The notes under the pieces: generated by a model
Told to the model about the DNA's origin: nothing
What the model saw: the letters and a program-made list of their open reading frames with translations, nothing else
Databases searched by the model: none
DNA from: Chelativorans multitrophicus
Lineage (GTDB): Bacteria > Pseudomonadota > Alphaproteobacteria > Rhizobiales > Rhizobiaceae
Assembly: GCF_011317445.1 (NCBI RefSeq)
Contig: NZ_JAAAPL010000001.1
Span: forward strand, 558,001-622,000
DNA length: 64,000 nt
Reading direction: 5' to 3'
Made by a program: the position numbers and the translations under genes
Part shown: positions 44,417-53,410 of the stretch, piece after piece
How the letters are laid out: every line of letters begins with the position of its first letter
How positions within the stretch are numbered: the stretch's first letter is position 1

Positions 44417-44524
44417 GGGCGGCTTCTCCTACAACGCCATGCGTTCATTAGGACGGACGCTGTAAATAATTGAACCCACGCATCGTGCTTCTAGGGCCAA
44501 TGCAATGCAGCCTATAACATGAAT

Positions 44525-44553
44525 CATGCGCCGCATCAGGCATGCGGCGCATG
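44525..44553 (-). terminator. Perfect 12-bp hairpin between rpoZ and rsh
   Basis: CATGCGCCGCAT and its exact complement ATGCGGCGCATG flank a five-base loop, about 60 bases after the rpoZ stop. No T-run follows, but a perfect 12-bp stem in the rpoZ-rsh gap is likely either an attenuating terminator or an RNA stability element. Confidence 0.55.
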
Positions 44554-44610
44554 TGAAATTCGTCCGGAGGAGTTGACTTGCGCCGCCAGGCGGCCGCGCA
44601 AGAACGCCGA

Positions 44611-45006
44611 TCAGAAATCGTCGTTCTTCTCCGGGGGGACCAGTCCTTCGATGCCGGCCAGCAGCTCTTCCTCGCTCATACGGTCGAAGGCGATGTTCTC
44701 CTCCGGCGCAAGTTCGGCATCCGGAGTTTCTTCCGCCTGGCTGGCGATCTGCGGCAGGTCTGCCTCGGGCTCGTCCACCTCCACATGCTTCTGCAGCGAG
44801 TGGATCAGAGCCTCCTTGAGGTCGCCCGGAGACAAAGTCTCGTCAGCGATCTGGCGAAGCGCCACCACAGGATTCTTATCGTTGTCGCGATCTATGGTGA
44901 TCTGCTCGCCCTGGGAGATCTGGCGCGCACGATGGCTTGCGAGAAGCACCAGATCAAAGCGGTTCTCGACCTTGTCGATGCAGTCCTCAACGGTCACACG
45001 GGCCAT
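44611..45006 (-). CDS. rpoZ: DNA-directed RNA polymerase omega subunit
   Basis: 131 residues. [56 protein letters not shown] is the conserved omega core that aids assembly of the beta' subunit; an acidic C-terminal extension of about 60 residues is typical of alphaproteobacteria. Adjacent rsh is the usual partner in proteobacteria, fitting omega's role in ppGpp binding. Confidence 0.97.
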   Translation of the reverse strand: MARVTVEDCIDKVENRFDLVLLASHRARQISQGEQITIDRDNDKNPVVALRQIADETLSPGDLKEALIHSLQKHVEVDEPEADLPQIASQAEETPDAELAPEENIAFDRMSEEELLAGIEGLVPPEKNDDF

Positions 45007-45314
45007 ATGTTCGCCCCTTTCATTCGCGCGAAATTTTCGGAAACTGCTGGGTCCATAGCTTTTCCACGTGAAAAATACAACACCCCACGGCCGTCGGCCT
45101 CTAACCGTTCCTCATCGACAGAGCTTTAGACGGTTAACGCGACATCACCGGGAACTTAGACCCGTTATTTGCAGTTTTTTTTCCTCCACAATTTAATTGG
45201 CATTGGCATCAAAACAAGTCCGCACTATGTCACGGAGTGAGAGCGGCATCGCCGCGATGAAATGGCGCATTGCGGCTATTCGCATCCTGCGTTTGCCATG
45301 AAGGATATTTGAGA
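45007..45314. other. Divergent intergenic region rpoZ / NYN gene
   Basis: 308 bases between two divergent genes, AT-rich in the middle with an eight-base T run at 45174-45181. It must hold the rpoZ promoter and that of the NYN gene. I see no strong hairpin before the T run and no RNA gene I can support. Confidence 0.5.
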
Positions 45315-45899
45315 ATGTTTGACCCCCGCGAAAAGATCGCGATGTTCATAGACGGCGCAAATCTTTACGCCACTTCGCGATCCTTGGGTTTCGATATAGA
45401 CTACAGAAAGCTTCTGGCGAGTTTTCAGAAACGCGCCTACCTTCTGCGCGCCTACTACTACACTGCTCTTGTCGAGGACCAGGAATACTCCTCTATCCGG
45501 CCGCTTATCGATTGGCTCGACTATAACGGCTACAAGGTGGTCACCAAACCGGCAAAGGAATTCACCGACTCGACTGGCCGGCGGAAGATCAAGGGCAATA
45601 TGGATATCGAGCTCACCATCGATGCGCTGGGGCTTGTCGATGTGGTCGACCATTATGTGATCTTCTCCGGCGACGGGGATTTCCGGACGCTTGTGGAAGC
45701 GCTGCAGCGCAGGGGCCGCAAAGTGAGCATCGTTTCGACCATCCAGTCGCAGCCGCCCATGATCTCGGACGAGTTGCGCCGGCAGGCCGATCACTTCATT
45801 GATTTGGCCACGCTGCAGACGGAGGTGGGACGCGATCCAAGCGAGCGGCCCGTGCGCCGCCCGGACCCCACGGAACTTGACCAAGACGAGCCTGAATGA
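45315..45899 (+). CDS. NYN domain (LabA/DUF88) ribonuclease-like protein
   Basis: 194 residues. KIAMFIDGANLYATSRSLGFDIDYRKLLASF carries the first catalytic Asp (D13) and Asn16 of the NYN/PIN-like fold, DSTGRRKIKGNMDIELTIDAL the second acidic pair, and VIFSGDGDFRTLVEALQRRGRKV (about 116-138) the third. Such proteins are predicted metal-dependent RNases. ATG 45315 is preceded by GAAGGA; the frame extends 15 codons upstream without clear sense. The stop overlaps the ATG of udgB by four bases. Confidence 0.9.
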   Translation: MFDPREKIAMFIDGANLYATSRSLGFDIDYRKLLASFQKRAYLLRAYYYTALVEDQEYSSIRPLIDWLDYNGYKVVTKPAKEFTDSTGRRKIKGNMDIELTIDALGLVDVVDHYVIFSGDGDFRTLVEALQRRGRKVSIVSTIQSQPPMISDELRRQADHFIDLATLQTEVGRDPSERPVRRPDPTELDQDEPE

Positions 45900-46558
45900 G
45901 CTTCCCCCTTGCGGCTGGAGATCCGCCGCGCGATTGCCCGCTGTGTCCACGTCTTCATAGTTTCATCGCCGGCTGGCGCGAGAAGGAGCCGGAGTGGTTC
46001 AACGCGCCCGTTCACACTTTTCTTCCAACCGGCGGCGAGCAGGCTGTCAGGCTTCTGATCGTCGGCCTTGCGCCGGGTTTGCGTGGCGCAAACCGGACCG
46101 GGCGTCCCTTCACCGGTGATTATGCAGGCATGCTCCTCTATGGAACGCTCATTCGCTTCGGATTCGCGAGCGGCCGGTTCGAGGCCCGGCCGGACGACGG
46201 GCTGAGCCTCACGGACGTAGCCATCACCAATGCCGTCCGCTGCGTGCCGCCCGAAAACAAGCCGGAGACCAGCGAAATCCGCACCTGCCGGGATTATTTC
46301 CTGACACCGACGATCAAACGCTTTCCGAACCTCAAGGGCATCGTGACGCTCGGTAAAATCGCGCATGATTCCACCGTGCGGGCGCTCGGCCATCGCGTGA
46401 GCGCCATTCCCTTCATCCACGGAGCCGAGGAACAGGCCGGAGATCTGCGCATTTTTTCCAGCTATCACTGCTCGCGCTACAACACGAACACCGGCGTCTT
46501 GACCGAAGAGATGTTCGTGGAGGTGTTTCGGAGAGCGAGGGAGTTTTTAAGCCAGTAA
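45896..46558 (+). CDS. Family 5 uracil-DNA glycosylase (UdgB type)
   Basis: 220 residues. Motif 1 GLAPGLRGANRTGRPFTGD (57-75) lacks the usual polar catalytic residue, as in family 5 (UDGb), and motif 2 is SSYHCSRYNTNTG. Four cysteines C14, C17 (CPLC), C116 (NAVRCVPP) and C131 match the [4Fe-4S] ligands. Family 5 enzymes remove uracil, hypoxanthine and other deaminated bases from double-stranded DNA. Coupled to the NYN gene by ATGA overlap. Confidence 0.92.
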   Translation: MSFPLAAGDPPRDCPLCPRLHSFIAGWREKEPEWFNAPVHTFLPTGGEQAVRLLIVGLAPGLRGANRTGRPFTGDYAGMLLYGTLIRFGFASGRFEARPDDGLSLTDVAITNAVRCVPPENKPETSEIRTCRDYFLTPTIKRFPNLKGIVTLGKIAHDSTVRALGHRVSAIPFIHGAEEQAGDLRIFSSYHCSRYNTNTGVLTEEMFVEVFRRAREFLSQ

Positions 46559-46626
46559 GGCAAAATGGGACAGCGTTCCCGGCCCGGACGCCACAAGCCC
46601 TGCTGGCCTGTGCCCTTCAACAACGT

Positions 46627-46759
46627 TCAGGCATGGATCCTCGGGTCAAGCCCGAGGATGACGAGGTGATGAGATTCTGGCAAATCTCCAACGCAGGTGA
46701 TTGGCGGAAACGCCTCTGCGTTCGTCATCCTCGGGCTTGACCCGAGGATCCATGCCTGA
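46627..46759. repeat. Perfect 38-bp inverted repeat pair (intergenic palindromic element)
   Basis: Arms 46627-46664 and 46722-46759 are exact reverse complements over 38 bases, with a 57-base spacer. Each arm also contains a self-complementary CCTCGGG-CTTGA-CCCGAGG hairpin. The unit (GTCATCCTCGGGCTTGACCC) is a familiar scattered element of alphaproteobacterial genomes. The pair fills most of the 273-base gap between the converging udgB and smpB genes, where no gene is seen. Confidence 0.93.
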
Positions 46760-46831
46760 ATATCGACGCGTTTCCGGTACTGAAGGTCAAGCGGGAGCAT
46801 TGTTGTGGGCTGTAGTCGCTGGCCTACTGCC

Positions 46832-47299
46832 CTACCCTCTTTCCTTCAAAAGCCGCGCCTGCTCCCGGCTCCAATCGCGCTGCTTCAAGGTCTCGCGCTT
46901 GTCGTGAAGCTTCTTGCCGCGTGCGATCGCAAGCAGCAGCTTGGCGATGCCGCGCTCGTTGAAATAAAGCTTCAGGGGCACCATCGTCATCCCCTCCCGC
47001 TCCACGGCCTGCGCCAGCCGGGCCATCTCCTTCTTGGAAAGGAGGAGCTTCCGGCGGCGGCGCGGCTCGTGATTGAAGCGGTTACCGGCGAAGTATTCGG
47101 GGATATGGGAATTGATCAGCCAGATCTCGCCGCCTTCCACCGCCGCATAGGATTCCTGGATGTTCGCATGCCCCTCGCGCAACGACTTCACCTCCGTGCC
47201 CGAAAGCACGAGGCCCGCTTCCAGCGTGTCGATCACCTCATAGGAGAAACGCGCCTTACGGTTGTCGGCAACCGTCGTGATGTTCGTGTTCTTGGCCAT
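46832..47299 (-). CDS. smpB: SsrA-binding protein SmpB
   Basis: 155 residues. [63 protein letters not shown] is the OB-fold core that binds tmRNA; the basic tail ([28 protein letters not shown]) mimics the codon-anticodon in the ribosome. It acts with tmRNA in trans-translation rescue. The tmRNA gene itself is not in this window. dapA lies 27 bases upstream on the same strand; dapA-smpB is a regular Rhizobiales pair. Confidence 0.97.
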   Translation of the reverse strand: MAKNTNITTVADNRKARFSYEVIDTLEAGLVLSGTEVKSLREGHANIQESYAAVEGGEIWLINSHIPEYFAGNRFNHEPRRRRKLLLSKKEMARLAQAVEREGMTMVPLKLYFNERGIAKLLLAIARGKKLHDKRETLKQRDWSREQARLLKERG

Positions 47300-47326
47300 G
47301 AGGAAGGGAATGCCTGCATCGGCGCG

Positions 47327-48208
47327 TCAGTTCAAGAGCCCCGCGTGCTTCATCGCCGCATCAATCTTCTCGGCCGTCGATGCCTCGACCGTGACCAGCG
47401 GCGAGCGCAGCACATTCTCAAGCCTGCCCAGTCGGGACAATGCATATTTTGCGCCGGCGGGGTTGGGCTCCAGAAAGAGCGCCTTATGAAGCGGAAACAG
47501 CCGATCCTGAAGTTCGATGGCGCGCGCACCGTCGCCGCGGAGCGAAGCGGCCTGGAACTCCGCACACAGGCGAGGCGCCACATTTGCCGTCACCGAGATG
47601 CACCCCACCCCGCCATGGGCGTTGAAGCCCAGCGCCGTAGCATCCTCGCCCGAGAGCTGGATGAAATCGGGCCCGCAGGCCTCCCGCTGCTCCGACACCC
47701 GGTCGAGCTTGGCGGTCGCATCCTTCACGCCGACGATGTTCTTAAAGTCTGCTGCGAGTCTGGCCATGGTTTCGGGCAGCATGTCGACCACCGAACGCGG
47801 CGGTATGTTGTAGATGAAGATCGGCAGGCTGGTGGACCGTGCAATGGCTGCAAAATGCTCGTAGAGCCCGCGCTGATTGGGCTTGTTGTAGTAAGGCGTG
47901 ACGACCAGAAGCGCATCGGCGCCCACCTTCTCCGCATGTTCTGCGAAGCTGATCGCCTCACGCGTGGAATTGGAGCCGGCGCCGGCAATCACAGGCACGC
48001 GCTTGTTCGCCGCCTCTACGCAGAGGCGGATCACTTCCTGATGCTCATCATGGGTGAGTGTTGGAGATTCACCGGTCGTGCCGACCGGAACAAGGCCGCT
48101 CGAGCCTTCCGCGATCTGCCATTCTACCAGCGCACCGAAAGCCTTTTTGTCCAGGCTTCCATCCTGACGGAAAGGCGTCACGAGCGCTGTGATGGAACCC
48201 CTGAACAT
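47327..48208 (-). CDS. dapA: 4-hydroxy-tetrahydrodipicolinate synthase
   Basis: 293-residue TIM-barrel aldolase condensing pyruvate with aspartate semialdehyde in lysine and diaminopimelate synthesis. [40 protein letters not shown] (Thr pair), [16 protein letters not shown] (catalytic Tyr) and [14 protein letters not shown] (Schiff-base Lys about 163-165) are present. GGAG-rich leader. First gene of the dapA-smpB unit. Confidence 0.96.
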   Translation of the reverse strand: MFRGSITALVTPFRQDGSLDKKAFGALVEWQIAEGSSGLVPVGTTGESPTLTHDEHQEVIRLCVEAANKRVPVIAGAGSNSTREAISFAEHAEKVGADALLVVTPYYNKPNQRGLYEHFAAIARSTSLPIFIYNIPPRSVVDMLPETMARLAADFKNIVGVKDATAKLDRVSEQREACGPDFIQLSGEDATALGFNAHGGVGCISVTANVAPRLCAEFQAASLRGDGARAIELQDRLFPLHKALFLEPNPAGAKYALSRLGRLENVLRSPLVTVEASTAEKIDAAMKHAGLLN

Positions 48209-48549
48209 CGAGAAAACTCCGATCTCCTTTTGGGCGGCTTCCGCCAGGCAAAGCCCGGGCAGCCGCGCCGAATTTGCTTAGCCACATTCGTGCGAAATTG
48301 CAGGAAAAAGGTTTCCTTCCGCAATGGCGCAATCTCTGCCGGCGCTTCTAGCTCATCCGCGCCCGCCGCACCACTGGTTTTTACCAAGTAGAACCGCGCC
48401 CAATTCTCGCCACGCTCGATTGCAAATGGTTAATTTGGATAAATGCTACCCTTTGCGATTACGCTCGTCAGCAAGCGTTTCACCTCTCGGGCGGGTAAAA
48501 GGGGGCGGGCATCTTCGCCATCAAGAGCCCGAACATACGGGGTTGTTCC
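48209..48549. other. Divergent intergenic region dapA / slt
   Basis: 341 bases. It should carry divergent promoters for dapA and the transglycosylase gene. An AT-richer patch lies around 48425-48460. No gene, RNA or repeat that I can support; open frames here are short and lack ribosome binding sites. Confidence 0.5.
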
Positions 48550-50592
48550 ATGAAAAAGGCTGCGCTCACGGCGTTAGCGATCGTGCTTTCCAACGGAAGC
48601 GCTGCGTACGCATTTGAATTGCCGGCGGACGCTCCCCTGCCGCAATCCAGACCCTATGCCCCCATGGACAAGGCGGCTGCCGCGGCCTCTCTCCCCTTTA
48701 CGGCCGGACTTCTTCTGGAAGAGCACCTCGAAAGCTTGAAGGAAGGGCTCGATGCCCTGGAGAGCGGCGATATCGCCGGAGCAAAGCAGGCGCGCAGCGC
48801 GCTGGCACCCGATTCCCTCGATTACCGGATCCTTTCCTGGGCTATCGCCATGTCGGGCGGTACCGGAAGCGCGGAGATCGCCGACATTGCCGACATGCTT
48901 TCCGGCTGGCCGGGGAAATCACGGCTGCGGGAGAACAGCGAACGCGCCCTTTATTGGGAAAAGCCGACGGCGCAACAGGTGATCGCAGCCTTCGGCCGCT
49001 CGCGGCCCAGCACTTATCAAGGAGCGGTTGCGCTCGCCCGCGCCCATCTGGAACTCGGGAACACCGATGCCGCGCAGGCGGCGCTTTCTCCCCTGTGGCG
49101 GGAGGAGACGCTGGACCCCAAGCAGGAAGTGGCAATCCTCAATGAATTCGGCGATGTGATTCCCGTTTCCGATCACCGGCACCGCATAGAGCGCATGCTC
49201 TATGAGGAACGCATCCGTTCCGCCGAGCGCGTCGCCGAGCGCGCGGGAGCCGAGGCGTTGGTAAAGGCTTGGGCAGCCGTTATTCGCGGCGAAGCCAAGG
49301 CCGGAGAGCTTTTGGACGCGGTGCCCGCCGCGCAGCGGTCTGCCGGGTATTATTTCGCCAAGGCACGCCACCTGCGCCGGGCGGAGAAATTCAGCGAAGC
49401 GGCCGAGGCGATGCTTGCTGCCCCGCGCGACGCCTCCATGCTGATCGATGCCGATGAGATGTGGTTCGAACGGCGGGTTCTTTCGCGGGAGCTTCTGGAT
49501 CACGGCGATGCACGCCTTGCCTATCGCATTGCCGCCGCTCATCTGGGCGGCAGCAAGGCCAGCATGGCCGATGCCGCGTTCCACGCCGGCTGGTATGCGC
49601 TGCGGAGCCTGAACGACGCCAAATTGGCGGAGCCTCACTTTGCCCGCATCGCGAAGATCGCCGATGGTCCGATTTCCAAGGCACGCGCCTATTATTGGCT
49701 TGGCCGCGCGGCTGACGCGGGCGCTCCGGGAGACGCCACCCGCTTTTACGAGCAGGCCGCCGCCTATGGAGCGACCTTCTACGGCCAGCTTTCAGCAGCC
49801 CGCCTCGGACGCAAGATCATCGCCGGGAGCCCGGATCCCAGCGCAACGGACCGGAAGAATTTCTCGGCGCGGGAACCTGTTCTTGCCATCGCCCGGCTGG
49901 AAAAAGCCGGCCAAATACGCCTCGCCGGCATTCTCTACCGCGATCTCGCACAAGAACTTTCGAGCACGGGAGAGCTGGCGCTGCTTGGACAGCTCGCAGA
50001 GCGGAAAGGCGACCATAATCTCGCATTGCGTGTGGGCAAGATAGCCGCCGCGCGCGGCCTCGAAATCGGCGCCCTGGCGCATCCGATCGGCGCCATCCCG
50101 GAAAAGGCGTCCATAGAAGGCGCCGGCAAGGCACTCGCTTATGCGATCGCTCGCCAGGAAAGCGAGTTCAATGCAGAGGCTGTCTCCCACGCCGGAGCGC
50201 GCGGCCTCCTGCAACTCATGCCGGCGACGGCCAAAATGGTGGCGAAAAAGGAAGGCCTGCCCTACTCGGCCGCGAAGCTTACTTCGGATGCCGGCTACAA
50301 TGCCACGCTCGGCGCGGCCTATCTGAGCGACCAGCTCGAACGCTTCGACGGCTCCTATATTCTCACCTTCATCGGCTACAATGCCGGGCCCAGCCGCGCC
50401 AACGAATGGATGGAGCGCTATGGCGATCCGCGCGGAAAGCCAATCGAGGAGGTGGTCGACTGGATCGAGCGCATCCCCTTCACCGAAATGCGCAATTATG
50501 TGCAGCGCGTGATGGAGAATTACCAAGTCTACAAGATGCGGCTCACGGGCCGGTTCGATATCGTGGAAGACCTGGTGAGCGGGCGCGGATAG
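48550..50592 (+). CDS. slt: Soluble lytic murein transglycosylase
   Basis: 680 residues with a signal peptide (MKKAALTALAIVLSNGSAAYAF, about 22), a long all-helical superhelix of TPR-like repeats (about 60-500) forming the ring seen in Slt70, and a C-terminal SLT domain with catalytic Glu in AIARQESEFNAEAVSHAGARGLLQLMPATAKMVA (about E537) and FIGYNAGPSRANEW. It cleaves peptidoglycan glycan strands with 1,6-anhydro product in the periplasm. A bidirectional terminator follows. Confidence 0.95.
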   Translation: MKKAALTALAIVLSNGSAAYAFELPADAPLPQSRPYAPMDKAAAAASLPFTAGLLLEEHLESLKEGLDALESGDIAGAKQARSALAPDSLDYRILSWAIAMSGGTGSAEIADIADMLSGWPGKSRLRENSERALYWEKPTAQQVIAAFGRSRPSTYQGAVALARAHLELGNTDAAQAALSPLWREETLDPKQEVAILNEFGDVIPVSDHRHRIERMLYEERIRSAERVAERAGAEALVKAWAAVIRGEAKAGELLDAVPAAQRSAGYYFAKARHLRRAEKFSEAAEAMLAAPRDASMLIDADEMWFERRVLSRELLDHGDARLAYRIAAAHLGGSKASMADAAFHAGWYALRSLNDAKLAEPHFARIAKIADGPISKARAYYWLGRAADAGAPGDATRFYEQAAAYGATFYGQLSAARLGRKIIAGSPDPSATDRKNFSAREPVLAIARLEKAGQIRLAGILYRDLAQELSSTGELALLGQLAERKGDHNLALRVGKIAAARGLEIGALAHPIGAIPEKASIEGAGKALAYAIARQESEFNAEAVSHAGARGLLQLMPATAKMVAKKEGLPYSAAKLTSDAGYNATLGAAYLSDQLERFDGSYILTFIGYNAGPSRANEWMERYGDPRGKPIEEVVDWIERIPFTEMRNYVQRVMENYQVYKMRLTGRFDIVEDLVSGRG

Positions 50593-50640
50593 CCGCTGAA
50601 GAGCAGATCATTTATCGCGACAACAAAGCGTTCTTCAAAG

Positions 50641-50674
50641 AAAAACCCGGCGGGCAAGCCCGCCGGGTCTTTTA
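50641..50674. terminator. Bidirectional rho-independent terminator
   Basis: Perfect 11-bp stem ACCCGGCGGGC/GCCCGCCGGGT with a two-base AA apex, flanked by AAAAA on the left and CTTTTA on the right, 50 bases after slt and 20 bases before the end of the convergent porin gene. Good on both strands. Confidence 0.92.
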
Positions 50675-50693
50675 GGCTTTCTTCTAAATCAGA

Positions 50694-51824
50694 TTAGAAT
50701 TTGCGGTCGAACCGCAGGAAGCCGTGCCACTGGTCGAGATCGCCAGCCGGCGTGTCGAAGGTGGTGTAGTTGATGGCCAGCTTGGCGTTGAAGTTCTCGA
50801 CGATCGCGTAGTCGATCGTGGCGCCAGCGCGGAGCGCATCAACCTCACCGCCGTAAAGCGCGGTGCCGGCTTCATGCCCAACCTCGTTGAAGTACTGAGC
50901 ACCGATCGAGGCCTTGAAGCGCGGGTTGAACTTGTAGCCGATCAAGCCACCAGCGGACCACTGGGCACCTTCGCGGTAGCCAGCGAGTGCCGTGCCGCCG
51001 AAGAAGTCGCCGCCGGTGCTGTTGTCCGGGTCAACCGAGTAGAAGTTGATGCCGCTTTCATAGGTGCCGATGGCTTCGAGCCACACAGCCTCGGTCAGGT
51101 CAGCCTTGGCAATGGCCTTGAGGGCGAACTCACCGGCAGTGGCGTCATAGGCGCCCCACAGGTTTACGCCACCCCAGCCCTGGGTGAAGCCGACTTTGCC
51201 GACGACATTCGGCGTCCAGTCATGGCCACGATCGACCTCTTCGAGAGCCACCGCAGCCGTGAAGCCGCTGCCGCCGTCGAAGGTGTAGCGGATGAAGTGC
51301 GCACGGTCGCCGCCGCCACGATCGAACTCAGCCGAAAGGCCGGCGTCATAGAGCGTGTCCGCGACACCCATGGAGAGACCGCCCAGGGAGATGATCGCCT
51401 GCTGCACGCGCGAGGTCGTGTCCAGGATACCATTCGAAAGGGCTTCTTCCTCGTTAACGCCGCCAGCGAATTCCGTCACGGTGCCGCCACGGCTCTCGAA
51501 GCGCAGCTCGATGAAGCCGCCCAGCGTGCCGTACTCGGTCTCGGAACGGGCATCGAGGGTCACCGTAGCGCGGGCCAGCTTGCTCCAGCCGTCCTGCTCG
51601 GAAATGTCGCCATCGGAGTAGCCCATCTCGTAACGGACATAGCCGCCGATCTTGAGGCAGGTCTCGGTCCCCGGAATGTAGAAGAAGCCTGCGCCATAGA
51701 CGTCGCAGACGCGCACGTATTCCATCGGCTCCGGCTCCGGAACGACGATGGCATCGGCCGCCTGGGCGCCCGTCGCGACTGCTGAAAGAGTCGCGGAGCC
51801 AATCAGAAGGCTCTTAATGTTCAT
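50694..51824 (-). CDS. Outer membrane porin (alphaproteobacterial Porin_2 / RopA-Omp2b type)
   Basis: 376 residues from ATG 51824 with GGAGG seven bases before. Signal peptide MNIKSLLIGSATLSAVATGAQAAD, then EPEPMEYVRVCDVYGAGFFYIPGTETCLKIGGYVRYEMGY, whose two cysteines are the hallmark of Rhizobiales/Brucella Omp2-like porins. The rest alternates polar/hydrophobic strands with Gly/Asp-rich turns and ends in Phe (FLRFDRKF), as outer-membrane barrels do. It should form a trimeric general-diffusion channel. A 498-base leader region suggests complex regulation. Confidence 0.95.
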   Translation of the reverse strand: MNIKSLLIGSATLSAVATGAQAADAIVVPEPEPMEYVRVCDVYGAGFFYIPGTETCLKIGGYVRYEMGYSDGDISEQDGWSKLARATVTLDARSETEYGTLGGFIELRFESRGGTVTEFAGGVNEEEALSNGILDTTSRVQQAIISLGGLSMGVADTLYDAGLSAEFDRGGGDRAHFIRYTFDGGSGFTAAVALEEVDRGHDWTPNVVGKVGFTQGWGGVNLWGAYDATAGEFALKAIAKADLTEAVWLEAIGTYESGINFYSVDPDNSTGGDFFGGTALAGYREGAQWSAGGLIGYKFNPRFKASIGAQYFNEVGHEAGTALYGGEVDALRAGATIDYAIVENFNAKLAINYTTFDTPAGDLDQWHGFLRFDRKF

Positions 51825-52322
51825 TTCTGACCTCCAGTCAAAGGTTCTAAAGAAAGGGTCTGGGTATTTTTTGCTGAAGGACAGCTTTCCCTGCCCCATC
51901 CCCAACGTGTGAAAAGTTGCGCCCCCTGGCGCCCCTTCTCCGCGGTTGACATTACCCAGGACGCAGCAGCGTTCAACCATCATAACCGGCAGAACGAGCG
52001 CGCGCAGCGCTATGCGCGGGATCTGTTGCACAAAAGCCACGATCTGACCGTCCGAATTTACCATTCGGTAACGATGTGAACCCGGTTTTCCTTTCCTTAG
52101 GCTTTGAAGCGGCTCCCTTTGACCTCCTGCAGGTGCGAATCATGCGCCGACGCGGCTGCCTGAGCCGATTCGAGGTGATCCGCGTGTTTCGCCGAAAATC
52201 CGCCGGATTCGGCATGATGGTCCAATAAGGCGGGAGCTTAGTCATGTCGGACGGCGTCTTGGCTTGGATTGACGTTTGCCTGCCTTGCAATCCTAAGGGC
52301 ATGCGGCTATGTGCGGAGCAAC
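51825..52322. other. Long intergenic region upstream of the porin gene
   Basis: 498 bases between the porin start and tRNA-Ser. Such length is common before highly regulated porin genes and could hide promoter elements or a small antisense RNA, but I see no hairpin-plus-T-run or named motif I can support. Open frames across it on the minus strand continue from the porin frame and look non-coding. Confidence 0.45.
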
Positions 52323-52413
52323 GGAGAGGTGGCCGAGTGGTCGAAGGCGCTCCCCTGCTAAGGGAGTAGGCTCCAAAAGGGCCTCGCGGGTTCGAATCCC
52401 GCTCTCTCCGCCA
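52323..52413 (+). tRNA. tRNA-Ser (anticodon GCT)
   Basis: Cloverleaf readable by eye: acceptor GGAGAGG pairs with TCTCTCC (one G-U), D-arm GGCCGAGTGGTCGAAGGC, anticodon stem CTCCC/GGGAG around CTGCTAA with anticodon GCT (reads AGC and AGT), long class II variable arm, T-arm GCGGG-TTCGAAT-CCCGC, discriminator G and encoded CCA. The long variable arm is diagnostic for serine. No integrase or duplicated 3' end is found nearby. Confidence 0.97.
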
Positions 52414-52733
52414 CCGGTTTCTCACCGATTTCGCCTGATCAGGTTCTGACTCTGATCGGCGTCCCAAATTCTTCCCCATATCTGTTGACTACACGGCTCA
52501 AAGTCGACTGCCTGCCAACAGCATCAGACACGCAGATGCCTTTCGGCCGAGTTCAAGGCCAAGCTAGCGCTTGCTACGGCGAGCGGACGATTTCGGAACT
52601 GCCCGCGAGCACCGCAGGCCAAGCGGGAGCTGCGATCATCTATGACAAGCATCTCGATATTGCGGTAAATGTGGGCAAGAGGCTGCAAAGCCTCAACAAC
52701 GGTAGCGGCCGCATTATTGGTGGACATCGCGAC
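52414..52733. other. Intergenic region between tRNA-Ser and the membrane protein gene
   Basis: 320 bases. An in-frame extension of the following gene runs through part of it, but its sequence is not membrane-protein-like and the real start has its own ribosome binding site. No attachment-site duplication of the tRNA 3' end, no hairpin of note. Confidence 0.45.
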
Positions 52734-53255
52734 ATGGCACAGCTGATCGCATTTTTCCTAAGCAACTTCACACTGACCTTCCTGATCATTGCCGCTATTG
52801 CGACAGTGATTTCGCTTGCTCGGGCTCGCGGCTCCAGAGAGCATCAGCTTCCAGAGAAGGCACTCGCCTTCTACGCGTTATTCGTGATCGGCTTCACCTT
52901 CCTCTATAATTTCGTCATGCACGTCTTTTTCGGCGATATGGCCGCATCCTTTATCGGTTGGGAGAACAGCCCCTTCCAGGCTGAGGTTGGCTGGGCCAGC
53001 TTGGGCTTCGCCATAGTCGGCTTCCTTGCCTACAAAGGCGGCTTCGAAATGCGGCTTGCCGCAGTTGTCGGCCCGGCCTCCTTTTTACTCGGCGCGGCGG
53101 CAGGCCATGTTTACCAAATGATAACCGCCGGGAATTTCGCACCCGGAAATGCCGGCATAATTTTTTATACGGACATCCTGGTGCCCCTGCTGGGCGGTCT
53201 TCTGATTTGGATGCGCTATGGCAGGACCAGCCGCAGCCCCGCATTGAGCAGCTAA
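52734..53255 (+). CDS. DUF6790-like integral membrane protein
   Basis: 173 residues from ATG 52734 with TTGGTGGA upstream. Five or six hydrophobic helices: AFFLSNFTLTFLIIAAIATVI, EKALAFYALFVIGFTFLYNFVMHVFF, EVGWASLGFAIVGFLAYKGG, RLAAVVGPASFLLGAAAGHVYQMI, FYTDILVPLLGGLLIWMRY. The pattern LPEKALAFYALFVIGFTFLYNFVMHVFFGDMAASFIGWENSPFQAEVG with GHVYQMI..GNFAPGNAG is shared by a family of uncharacterised bacterial membrane proteins (DUF6790). Function unknown. Confidence 0.8.
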   Translation: MAQLIAFFLSNFTLTFLIIAAIATVISLARARGSREHQLPEKALAFYALFVIGFTFLYNFVMHVFFGDMAASFIGWENSPFQAEVGWASLGFAIVGFLAYKGGFEMRLAAVVGPASFLLGAAAGHVYQMITAGNFAPGNAGIIFYTDILVPLLGGLLIWMRYGRTSRSPALSS

Positions 53256-53410
53256 GCGGCGGCGTTATTGGAGCCTCAAATCGCGGTGAGTAAGTGTACA
53301 GCGCCTGGAAGGGTGCTTGCCGGCATTCGCGTTTAACTTTTGCAATCCCGCCAGTTTTCAACCCTGAGGATATTTAGTATTTTCCCGCTGGCATTCTTTG
53401 GGGGGAATCA

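Noticed and set aside
42956-44473. 505-codon open frame antisense to rsh
   Set aside because: Codon-bias shadow of the rsh gene, whose HD, synthetase, TGS and ACT domains are unmistakable.
45140-45185. T8 run resembling the end of a small RNA
   Set aside because: No stable GC-rich hairpin precedes it; the best stem is only four base pairs.
52323-52733. tRNA-Ser as integration site of a genomic island
   Set aside because: No integrase gene and no duplicate of the tRNA 3' end seen in the flanking DNA; neighbours look native.
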